From Candidatus Gemmiger stercoravium (GTDB taxonomy: Bacteria; Bacillota; Clostridia; Oscillospirales; Ruminococcaceae), in NCBI GenBank assembly GCA_019119835.1, contig DWWE01000098.1:1-51345 (forward strand): a stretch of 51,345 nucleotides of DNA. The letters are read 5' to 3'. The first letter of the stretch is position 1. Every line of letters begins with the position of its first letter. The position numbers were made by a program, and so were the translations under genes. This document shows positions 39,198 through 47,057 of this stretch, piece by piece. The notes beneath the pieces were generated by a model, which was not told the origin of the DNA, did no database searches, and saw only the letters and a list, made by a program, of their open reading frames with translations.

Positions 39198-40469
39198 TCA
39201 CCGCACCCGCGGCAGGTTGCGGCCGTTCAGGAACAGGTTGGTCAGCCCGCCGGCTGCCGCCAGCAGGAACATCACCCGGATGGAGGCCGGGCCCAGCGCC
39301 GCTTCCAGCAGCGGCTGCAGGGCGGTGGCCACGGCGGCGGAGCCGCAGGCCCCCAGGCTGGCCAGGGCGGCGGTCACCCCGATGTAGGCGGTCTTGCCGC
39401 TGGGCGGGCTGCAGACATACTGCAGGTTGGCGCTGGCGTTGGCGGCGCCGCCGGCACAGGCCGCGGTCACCACCAGCAGCACCGGCGCGGCCAGCGGGGC
39501 CAGCCCCGGGCTGACCAGCGCCCAGCCCAGCGTGCAGGTCTGGCTGCCCAGGGCGGTCAGGCGGATCACCCGCCGCCAGTTGGTGCGGTCGGCGCAGCGG
39601 CCCCAGCACCAGCTGCCCAGCATGCCGGCGGCGGCCGACACCACCCCCACCGTGGTCAGGAAGGTGTGGCTGAGCCCCAGCACCCGCATCTGGTATACCA
39701 CCAGGAAGGGGGCCGAAAACCCGCCGGCCAGCCCGCCCAGCACCGAGTAGAGCAGCATCGGGCGGAAGTTTTTGTCCCGCACGGGGGTCATCACGTCGGC
39801 CAGCCGCATCCGGCTGACAAAGTCCACCGGGTTTTCCCGGGTGGCGGCCAGCAGGCCGGCGTCCAGGGCGGCCAGCCCCAGGCAGATCGCCCCCACCATC
39901 GCGTAGCCGGTCTCGGCCCGGCCGGCGTCGATCTGGGCGTCCAGCAGGCGGCCCAGCACCAGCGTGCAGCCGCTGTTGACACAGTTGGCCACAATGTCCT
40001 TCAGGGCGAAAAACCGCCCCCGGGCGTCGGGCGGGGCCAGGCCCAGCGTCATGTGCTGCAGCCCCGGGGTGACCGCCCCCGCCGCCAGGAAGGCCAGGGT
40101 GTACAGCACCAGGGCGGTGGCTTCGGCCCCGGGGCCCATCCGGGCGGGCAGCAGGAAGGTCAGGCTCAGCGAGAACCGAAACACCACGCACAGCGCCCAG
40201 ATGGCCAGCTTGCGGTGGTGGAGCCGCTCAAACAGCAGCGGCGAGAAAAATTGGAGTACGCACCCCGCTTGGGGGATCATGGCCATCAGGGCGCAGAAGG
40301 AGACCGAGGCCCCCATCTGCCCCAGATAGCCGGTGAGAAAGTTACCGGTCCCGATGCTGTACAGCACGCCAGCCGCTGCGCCTTCGGCGATCAGACAGCG
40401 GCGGCCCCGGGCAAGTTGTTCCTCAGTGGGCGGTTCCGGGTCGAAAAACAGCTTTCGCAGGGAAAGCAT
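39198..40469 (-). CDS. MFS transporter
   Basis: 423 residues from the chosen ATG at 40469, with about twelve membrane helices, for example GVLYSIGTGNFLTGYLGQMG, LAIWALCVVFRFSLSLTFLLPARM and VSAAAGMLGSWCWGRCADRTNWRR, the last holding a loop motif of the superfamily. Probably carries a sugar or a released oligosaccharide. No clear ribosome site precedes 40469; a start at 40511 would overlap the GH20 stop and allow coupling, so the N-terminus is uncertain by up to 14 residues. It lies between GH20 and GH3. Confidence 0.85.
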   Translation of the reverse strand: MLSLRKLFFDPEPPTEEQLARGRRCLIAEGAAAGVLYSIGTGNFLTGYLGQMGASVSFCALMAMIPQAGCVLQFFSPLLFERLHHRKLAIWALCVVFRFSLSLTFLLPARMGPGAEATALVLYTLAFLAAGAVTPGLQHMTLGLAPPDARGRFFALKDIVANCVNSGCTLVLGRLLDAQIDAGRAETGYAMVGAICLGLAALDAGLLAATRENPVDFVSRMRLADVMTPVRDKNFRPMLLYSVLGGLAGGFSAPFLVVYQMRVLGLSHTFLTTVGVVSAAAGMLGSWCWGRCADRTNWRRVIRLTALGSQTCTLGWALVSPGLAPLAAPVLLVVTAACAGGAANASANLQYVCSPPSGKTAYIGVTAALASLGACGSAAVATALQPLLEAALGPASIRVMFLLAAAGGLTNLFLNGRNLPRVR

Positions 40470-40488
40470 ACGGGCTGCCTGCGCCGTC

Positions 40489-42345
40489 TCAGCTCCGCAG
40501 GCCGGGGACATGGACGGTGCCGTAGGCACGGCCGCGCAGGCAGTCGGCCCAGGCGTTCATCAGCCGGATCAGGTTGGGCATGCCGGACTGGCGGCTGGTC
40601 TTGTCCCATTCCCGCCGGTAGCGGTAGAACCAGTGTTCCAGCCGGGCGGCCAGGGCCGGGCCCTCCCCTTCGCCGGGGGCGGGGGCGGTGCCCAGGTAGG
40701 CGCCGATGTCGTTCCACAGGGTGATGCCGTCGGCCACCACGCAGATCAGCTGCAGGATGTCCCGCTGCCCCACCGGCATGCCGGGCCCGGCGGCCAGGGC
40801 GGCGGCGCGGGCTTCGGCCACGGCGGCGTTGGCCCCGGCCACGGCGGTCAGGTCCAGCTCGGCCAGCAGCTCGGCCCGGCGGGCGTCGTCCGACTCGATC
40901 CAGTTCACGGCGTGCTGCCAGTCAAAGACCTCGTGGTGGGCCAGGGCGGCCATCGCCCCCACCAGCGTACCGGTGGCGTCGTTCCACTCCAGCCGGCTCA
41001 CCGCCTCGTTGATCTCTTCAAAGGGCACCGGGTCGGCGTTCCAGGCAAAGGCCGCGCCGTACAGCAGCCCGGGGATGGTCAGCCGCGGGTCGTTGATGTG
41101 GCCGTAGTCGCCCCAGTCGGTGTTCAGCAGCCCCACGGCGCCGTACTTGCGGGCGTGGTGGCACATGACCCGGTTGTTGCGGTAGGCGTAGTCCAGCAGC
41201 GGCATCCAGCAGTTCCAGCCGCAGCAGCCCGGGCAGGCATACTGGGTGATGCCGCTGGCCGCGATGTCCCGGATCTCGTTTTCCCGCTGGTCGGGCAGGT
41301 AGCCCCAGTTCAGGCAGATGGTCTCGGGGGGCAGTTCCCGGCAGCTTTCGGGGAAGCGCCACATGATGTCCCCCCAGAACTGGGGGATGCCGCCCCCCGC
41401 CACGATGTGCTCGCACAGCGCCTTGACATGGCGGACATACAGCGCCTGGACCCCCTCCTTCTCGGCCAGGTCCCGGCTGCGGCCTTTGCCCAGGTCAAAG
41501 GTCTCGTCGTCGCAGATGTTGAACTTGTTGGTGCGGAAAAGGCTGCGGTATTCGTCGATGAGCCGGATCACAAAGTCCAGCGAGTCGGGGTTGGCGGCGT
41601 TGAGGGTGTGGTGCCAGCCCGCATAGGTGTAGGTGAAGGGGATCTTTTCCGAATCCTCCAGCTCACACAGGTCGCAGCAGGTCTTGGTGGACAGGATCTT
41701 GTACATGTGCCCGAAGCTGGCCAGCGAGGGCACCAGCTCGATGTGCCGGGCCGCGCAGTACTCGTCCAGTTCCAGGATCTCGGCGGCGGTCAGGGGGGTG
41801 TCGTCCCGCCAGGCTTCGGACAGGTCGCGGAAGAGGTAGGTGTGCTCGATGTACAGCTGCCACTGGTTGACCTTGTAGCGGCAGAGCCGGTCGGCCACCG
41901 TCTTGAGGTAGGCGAGGGTGGTCACCCGCCCGCGGGAGCAGTCGAAGTAATACCCCCGGTTGGCCATGTCCGGCCAGTCCAGGATCTGCTGGGCGGGCAG
42001 GGCGGCGCCGTGGTTCTGCACCAGCTGGCAGAGGGTCTGCACCCCGTTGCACAGCGCCTCGTCCCCGCCGGCGGCCAGGGTGATCCCCGCCGGGGCGACG
42101 GTCAGCCGGTAATGGTCTGCGGCCAGCGCCGGGTCCAGGGTCAGGGCGATGTCCCCGGTGCGGGCGGCGCCCCGGTTCAGGTCCAGCTCCAGGCCGGCGT
42201 GATCGGCAAAGGCCCGGCGGAGCATTTCGGCATACAGCCGGGCCCCGGGGGCGGTTTCGGGCGCCAGCATGATCTGGCAGCCCAGACCCGGCACAAAGCT
42301 GCCGTCCTGCCGGGTCCTCTGTTTCGGTTTGGGCAAAAGGTCCAT
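40489..42345 (-). CDS. GH20-type beta-N-acetylhexosaminidase-like enzyme
   Basis: 618 residues. N-terminal GH20b-like region (to about 115), then the TIM barrel: DWPDMANRGYYFDCSRGRVTTLAYLKTVADRLCRYKVNQWQLYIEHTY, LVPSLASFGHM, and the catalytic Asp-Glu pair D280-E281 in FNICDDETFDLGKGRS. Cleaves terminal beta-GlcNAc or GalNAc by substrate-assisted catalysis. C-terminal ~200 residues are helical. ATG at 42345 with GAGGTG upstream. No signal peptide, so it works on imported oligosaccharide. Confidence 0.87.
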   Translation of the reverse strand: MDLLPKPKQRTRQDGSFVPGLGCQIMLAPETAPGARLYAEMLRRAFADHAGLELDLNRGAARTGDIALTLDPALAADHYRLTVAPAGITLAAGGDEALCNGVQTLCQLVQNHGAALPAQQILDWPDMANRGYYFDCSRGRVTTLAYLKTVADRLCRYKVNQWQLYIEHTYLFRDLSEAWRDDTPLTAAEILELDEYCAARHIELVPSLASFGHMYKILSTKTCCDLCELEDSEKIPFTYTYAGWHHTLNAANPDSLDFVIRLIDEYRSLFRTNKFNICDDETFDLGKGRSRDLAEKEGVQALYVRHVKALCEHIVAGGGIPQFWGDIMWRFPESCRELPPETICLNWGYLPDQRENEIRDIAASGITQYACPGCCGWNCWMPLLDYAYRNNRVMCHHARKYGAVGLLNTDWGDYGHINDPRLTIPGLLYGAAFAWNADPVPFEEINEAVSRLEWNDATGTLVGAMAALAHHEVFDWQHAVNWIESDDARRAELLAELDLTAVAGANAAVAEARAAALAAGPGMPVGQRDILQLICVVADGITLWNDIGAYLGTAPAPGEGEGPALAARLEHWFYRYRREWDKTSRQSGMPNLIRLMNAWADCLRGRAYGTVHVPGLRS

Positions 42346-42410
42346 GGTTGCACCTCGTATCGTTTGGTGTTCGTTTTTGGCCCGGGGCGGGGGCTGCGGC
42401 CGCCGCCCCA

Positions 42411-42467
42411 AAGCAAAAGGGACCTTTCCTCCCCCGTTTGACAAGCTCTCGGTCGGAAAGGTCCCTT
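42411..42467 (-). terminator. Long hairpin between the GH38 and GH20 genes
   Basis: A 13-pair perfect stem (AAGGGACCTTTCC and its complement) with a 25-base loop; on the minus strand the stem is followed by TTGCTTT. Either a leaky terminator or a processing/stability hairpin within the operon. Confidence 0.7.
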
Positions 42468-42485
42468 CTCCCCCTGGGCCGGGGG

Positions 42486-45400
42486 TTACCACTGAATGCG
42501 GATGGTCTTGATCTCGTAAGGTTTGATGGTGAAGCGGATGTCGCTGCCGGCGGTCTCCACCGGGCCGGTGGTCTCCTCCAGGCAGTTGCAGGCGCAGGCC
42601 GCGTGGAAGGGCCGGTTCCAGGTCAGGGTGACCGGGGTCAGGGCGTTCTCGCTCTCGTACAGGCGCAGGATCACCCCGTCGCCGTCCTCGGCCTGCTTGA
42701 CCGTCTCCAGCACCACGTTGGGGGCGTCGATCTTCACGAGCCCCACGGCCGGGGCGGCGGCGCCGCCCTGCATGACCAGCGGTTTCTGGTTGAGGTAGTA
42801 AGCCTGCCGCACGGTGCCGGCCGCCTGCCAGCCCTCGGCATGGGGATACAGCGAGTAGGTGAACCAGTGCATCTCCTGGTCGGTGACCGGGTTGGGCTCG
42901 ATGCCCGACTTGATGAGGGTCAGCCCGATGCAGCCGTCCTTGACCGAGTGGCCGTACTTGCAGTCGTTGAGCACGCTGACGCCGTAGTGCCCTTCCGAGA
43001 CATCGCACCATTTCTGGCCGCAGCTCTCGAAGCGGGCCCGGTCCCAGCTGGTGTTCTGGTGGGTCTTGCGGGTCAGGTTGCCGAACTGCACGTCGAAGGT
43101 GGCGGTATCGGTGTGGACATCGGCGGGGAAGAAGACCTTCAGCAGATGCTGGTGTTCCTTCCAGTCCACGCTGGTCTCAAAGTCGATGCGGCGCTGGTCG
43201 GCGTAGAAGTGGATGTCCTGCCGGATGGTGGAATGGCTGAACGCCCGCTCGATGTGCAGCGTCGCCCGCACCGGGCCGTTCTCCGCCCAGGTGAAGGACT
43301 GCAGGTCGGTGACCTCCCAGGACTTTTCGGTGTAGAAGACATCGATGTCCCAGTTGTCGTAGTAGATGGGCTTGTCCTCAAACACCCGCATGGCGTTGCC
43401 GGCCTGGCCCGCCTTGAACACCTCGCGGCGGTTTTCCTTGTCGAACAGCCGGTCGATGCGGCCGTCGGCCCCGAAGCAGACGGTGTAGAAGGGGGTCTCC
43501 AGGGTGTGGCCGTCCGCCGACAGGGTGAAGGGGGCCGCGGCCGCGGCGGCCGGGGCCGGGCTGTAGCTGCGGCTGCCCTTGGCCGGCAGGCCGGTCAGGT
43601 AGGCCACGGCGGCGCCGTCGGCGGTGCGCTGCACCGGGTAGACCTTGCCGGTCTCGTCCTGCAGGGCCTCGGCCCGGCAGTCGCCCAGCTCGACCACGTC
43701 GTCCCGCTCAAAGCCGGTGGTGTTGTACACCGTCACGCCGTCCCCGGCCGGGGTCAGGGCGGCCAGCCGTTCCCGGGTCAGCGCGCCGATCTCCTCGGCC
43801 AGCCGGGCGTACTCCTTCTTGGTGACCTCGTACACCTCATGGATGGAGGACCCGGGCAGGATGTCGTGGAACTGGTTGATCAGGATGACCCGCCACAGCT
43901 TGTCCAGCTCGGCCTGGGGGTAGTCCAGCTGCGGGGCGGCCAGCACGCTGAGCAGTTCCAGGTCCATCATGGCCAGTTCGCTCTTGCGGTTGGACCGCTT
44001 GTTGCGGGCCATGCTGGTCAGGGTGCCCCGGTGGTACTCGAAGTAGAGCTCGCCCTCCCAGGTGGGCAGGCGCCGGTTGCCGGACACCCGCTTGTCCAGT
44101 TCCTCAAAGTACTGGCGGGCGAAGACCTGGCGGACCTTGGGCATCCCGATGATGCCCTTCTCCATCCGCTTGGACACTTCCAGCATCTGGCGGGTGGGGC
44201 CGCCGCCGCCGTCGCCGTAGCCGTAGGAGATCAGGATGTCGTTGTTGATGTCCTTGTTCTGGTAACGCTGCCAGCCGCCCATCAGCGAATCGGGGTGGAG
44301 CTGGCCGTTGTAGGTGGTGAAGAAGTTCTTGGTGGGGTCCTGGCCCAGGTCCACGGTGGTGACCAGGTGGGTCAGCACCTCGGTGCCGTCGATGCCCCGC
44401 CACATAAAGGTGTCGTAGGGGACCTTGTTGACCTGGTTCCAGGCCAGCTTGGTGGTCATGAAGTAGTCGATGCCGCACTGCTTCATGATCTGGGGCAGCG
44501 CGCCGGAATAGCCGAAGACATCGGGCAGCCAGAGGATGCGGTTGTCGGCGCCGAACTCATTCTTGAAGAAGCGCTTGCCGTAGACGAACTGCCGCACCAG
44601 GCTTTCGCCGCCGGTCAGGTTGCAGTCGGCTTCCACCCACATGCCGCCTTCCGGCTCCCAGCGGCCCTCAGCCACCCGCGCCTTGATCTGGTCGAACAGT
44701 TCGGGGTAGCGGGCTTTCAAAAAGGCGTACAGCTGGGGCTGGCTGGACATGAACTTGTAGTTGGGGTACTGCTCCATCAGGCGCAGCACGGTGGAAAAAC
44801 TGCGGCAGGTCTTTTCCTCGGTCTGGGCAACGGTCCACCACCAGGCCACGTCGATGTGGGTGTGGCCGATGCAGCTGGCAATGACCTCGTCATGGCCGGC
44901 CAGGTCGGTGTACAGCGCTTTGGCCAGGTAGGCCCGGGCCTTGCCCACGCTCTCGCAGAAGTTCTCGTCATAGGGCGTGCGCAGGTCCAGCAGGTTCACC
45001 GCCTCGTTGAGCACGTTCTCCAGCTTGTGGCGGGGCTGGCCGTCCGGGTCCAGCCGGCCGAAGCCCCACAGCGGCACCTGCAGGTCGTAGTACAGCCCTT
45101 CCACCTCGGGGTCGATCTCCCGCACGTCGGCCAGCAGGTTCAGCTCGGCATGCAGGATGCCGGTGTACGCCTGCAGTTCCAGCCGGTAGGTGCGGCCGGG
45201 CTCGGCGTGTTCGGCCAGCCGGATGTCCCGGTGGTTCATGTCGGCGCCCTGGGTCACCACCCCGTCCACAAACACGAGGAACTGGGGGTTCTTGGCGTCG
45301 TCCCATTCCTCGATCTGGGTCTGCAGGTGCAGCCACAGGCTGCGGCCGGCAAAGCTCTCGGGCACCGTGAACTCGGTGCGGAACCAGTAGTGCTGGTCGG

Positions 45401-45656
45401 GGCCGTACCAGTGGTCGATCTTGTCGTTGGTGGCGCCGAAGGGCTGGTTGTCATACCCGCCGGTAAGGAACTTTTGCAGGTCATAGGTCTCCTGATGGCC
45501 GAAGGTCCGCCAGGGCGCCTCGGCGGCCTCCGCCTGGGCGGGCGTGAGGTAGTTGCCGGGCTTGATCTGCCAGCTGGTGATCGGCACCCGCTGGCGGACG
45601 CTCAGGCGCTTGAGCTCATCGCAGATGACCTGAATGCGCTTGTCCAGAAATTCCAT
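42486..45656 (-). CDS. GH38 alpha-mannosidase (large form)
   Basis: 1056 residues. N-terminal GH38 accessory region, then the catalytic barrel: HTHIDVAWWWTVAQTEEKT (zinc ligands H267 and D269), EADCNLTGGESLVRQFVYGKRFF, and WLPDVFGYSGALPQIMKQCG with nucleophile D379. The alpha-mannosidase middle domain (about 525-620) and large C-terminal beta domains follow, ending KPYEIKTIRIQW. Zinc-dependent exo-enzyme that removes alpha-linked mannose from N-glycans or mannans. ATG at 45656 with AAAGGGAAA upstream. It has its own promoter although it lies in the same direction as its neighbours. Confidence 0.95.
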   Translation of the reverse strand: MEFLDKRIQVICDELKRLSVRQRVPITSWQIKPGNYLTPAQAEAAEAPWRTFGHQETYDLQKFLTGGYDNQPFGATNDKIDHWYGPDQHYWFRTEFTVPESFAGRSLWLHLQTQIEEWDDAKNPQFLVFVDGVVTQGADMNHRDIRLAEHAEPGRTYRLELQAYTGILHAELNLLADVREIDPEVEGLYYDLQVPLWGFGRLDPDGQPRHKLENVLNEAVNLLDLRTPYDENFCESVGKARAYLAKALYTDLAGHDEVIASCIGHTHIDVAWWWTVAQTEEKTCRSFSTVLRLMEQYPNYKFMSSQPQLYAFLKARYPELFDQIKARVAEGRWEPEGGMWVEADCNLTGGESLVRQFVYGKRFFKNEFGADNRILWLPDVFGYSGALPQIMKQCGIDYFMTTKLAWNQVNKVPYDTFMWRGIDGTEVLTHLVTTVDLGQDPTKNFFTTYNGQLHPDSLMGGWQRYQNKDINNDILISYGYGDGGGGPTRQMLEVSKRMEKGIIGMPKVRQVFARQYFEELDKRVSGNRRLPTWEGELYFEYHRGTLTSMARNKRSNRKSELAMMDLELLSVLAAPQLDYPQAELDKLWRVILINQFHDILPGSSIHEVYEVTKKEYARLAEEIGALTRERLAALTPAGDGVTVYNTTGFERDDVVELGDCRAEALQDETGKVYPVQRTADGAAVAYLTGLPAKGSRSYSPAPAAAAAAPFTLSADGHTLETPFYTVCFGADGRIDRLFDKENRREVFKAGQAGNAMRVFEDKPIYYDNWDIDVFYTEKSWEVTDLQSFTWAENGPVRATLHIERAFSHSTIRQDIHFYADQRRIDFETSVDWKEHQHLLKVFFPADVHTDTATFDVQFGNLTRKTHQNTSWDRARFESCGQKWCDVSEGHYGVSVLNDCKYGHSVKDGCIGLTLIKSGIEPNPVTDQEMHWFTYSLYPHAEGWQAAGTVRQAYYLNQKPLVMQGGAAAPAVGLVKIDAPNVVLETVKQAEDGDGVILRLYESENALTPVTLTWNRPFHAACACNCLEETTGPVETAGSDIRFTIKPYEIKTIRIQW

Positions 45657-45962
45657 AGTCGTTTCCCTTTCTGCCGCGGCCGGGGCCGCGGTCTTTCCCC
45701 CTGATTTGCCGCACAAAGGCGGGGCCGTTGCGCCGGCCGGCACACCCTTGCGGCAGCGGTCTGTGCCCTATTGTACTGCCGGGCCGGGGCCGGGTCAATG
45801 CCAAATTTCCCGTGGGGAAAAATTCGGCGAAATCGGCAGGCCCGGCCGCTTTTTTCACCTAAAATTGGTGGTTTTGCAAACAGCGGGGCGGTGGGCCTGC
45901 CGGGCCGCCGGGGGGCGGTCCCGCCGGGCGCACCGCCCCTGGTTGGGCCGGTGTGCGCCGGC
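45657..45962. other. Intergenic gap between GH130 and large GH38
   Basis: 306 bases without a gene on either strand. It holds the GH38 promoter, an AT-rich CACC-N7-GGTG imperfect palindrome and GC-rich inverted runs after the GH130 stop without a T-run. It splits the locus into two transcription units. Confidence 0.6.
45770..45798 (-). promoter_or_regulatory. Promoter of the large GH38 gene
   Basis: TTGACC-N17-TACAAT on the minus strand, 114 bases before the ATG at 45656. The spacer is pure G+C, which can stiffen a promoter. About 70 bases upstream is CACC-N7-GGTG (45857-45871), a candidate operator for a LacI- or ROK-type regulator. Confidence 0.78.
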
Positions 45963-46952
45963 TCAGAAGCTGTTCGCCTTGATGTAGTCCAGCACCCGGT
46001 CCACGGTGGTGAAGGCCAGGCCGGTGACGGTGTCGGCGCAGCCGTAGTACACGGCGATGCGGCCGGTGGCGGCGTCGGTGAGCGCCGCGCAGGGGAAGGT
46101 GACGTTGGGCACGTCGCCCATGCACTCATAGGGGGTCTGGGGGGCCAGGATGTAGTCCTTGCCGCGGGCCTTCACCTTCCAGGGCTCGTCGATGTCCAGC
46201 AGGGCCGCGCCCATGCGGTAGACATAGCCGTTGCAGGTGGTGATGACGCCGTGGTAGATCAGCAGCCAGCCTTCGTCGGTCTCGATGGGGATGGGCCCGG
46301 GGCCGATCTTGGTGCTCTGCCAGGCGGATTCGTCCCCCTTGACCGCGCCCATCATGTAGCGGTGGCGGCCCCAGTAGACCATGTCCTCGCTCTGGCTGAC
46401 AAAGATGTCGCCGAAGGGGGTGTGCCCGGTGTCGGAGGGGCGGCTCATCATCATGTAGCGGCCCTGGATCTTGCGGGGGAACAGCACGCCGTTGCGGTTG
46501 TAGGGCAGGAAGGCGTTTTCCAGCTGGTGGAAGGTCTTGAAGTCCTCGGTCCAGGCCAGGCCGATGGTGGGGCCGTGGTAGCCGTTGCACCAGGAGACAT
46601 AGTACTTGCCGTCGATCTCGCAGACCCGGGGGTCATACCGGTATTCCCGGTTGGTGATCTCGGGGTCGTCGCCCACCAGATGGATGGGCTCGTCGTCGAT
46701 GGTCCAGTGGATGCCGTCCTTGGAGAAGCCGGCGAAGATGTCCATGCTGATGGACAGGCTGTCGCAGCGGAAGACCCCCGCAAAGCCGTCGCCGAAGGGC
46801 ACCACCGCGCTGTTGAAGACGCTGTTGGACCGCTTGTTGCCGTCCCGGCCGATGATGGGGTTGCCGTCATACCGCCACAGCGGGGTGCGCAGGGTCTCGG
46901 GCGGGTCCTGCCAGGGGATGTTGGGTAAGGGTTTGCCGATGATCGTTGCCAT
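45963..46952 (-). CDS. GH130 mannoside phosphorylase
   Basis: 329 residues. Five-bladed beta-propeller family: [43 protein letters not shown] with the likely catalytic aspartate D107, [21 protein letters not shown] and [15 protein letters not shown]. Members phosphorolyse Man-beta-1,4-Man or Man-beta-1,4-GlcNAc to mannose 1-phosphate, which saves ATP. Beside two GH38 enzymes and GH20 it probably attacks the Man-beta-1,4-GlcNAc core of N-glycans; the subfamily is not decided. ATG at 46952 with AGGAGG upstream. Confidence 0.92.
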   Translation of the reverse strand: MATIIGKPLPNIPWQDPPETLRTPLWRYDGNPIIGRDGNKRSNSVFNSAVVPFGDGFAGVFRCDSLSISMDIFAGFSKDGIHWTIDDEPIHLVGDDPEITNREYRYDPRVCEIDGKYYVSWCNGYHGPTIGLAWTEDFKTFHQLENAFLPYNRNGVLFPRKIQGRYMMMSRPSDTGHTPFGDIFVSQSEDMVYWGRHRYMMGAVKGDESAWQSTKIGPGPIPIETDEGWLLIYHGVITTCNGYVYRMGAALLDIDEPWKVKARGKDYILAPQTPYECMGDVPNVTFPCAALTDAATGRIAVYYGCADTVTGLAFTTVDRVLDYIKANSF

Positions 46953-47057
46953 AGGTTCAGTTACCTCCTGTTGTTTTCAGGCGTTTGGTTGCGGGCCGGG
47001 CGCCGCCCGCCGGTGCGGCGCCGCGCCCGGGTGGGTGGGCCTGCGGGGGAGCGTCCC

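Noticed and set aside
42411-42467. CRISPR-like or mobile inverted repeat
   Set aside because: It is a single 13-pair hairpin between two genes in the same direction, consistent with a terminator or processing element. No repeat array or transposase exists in the window.
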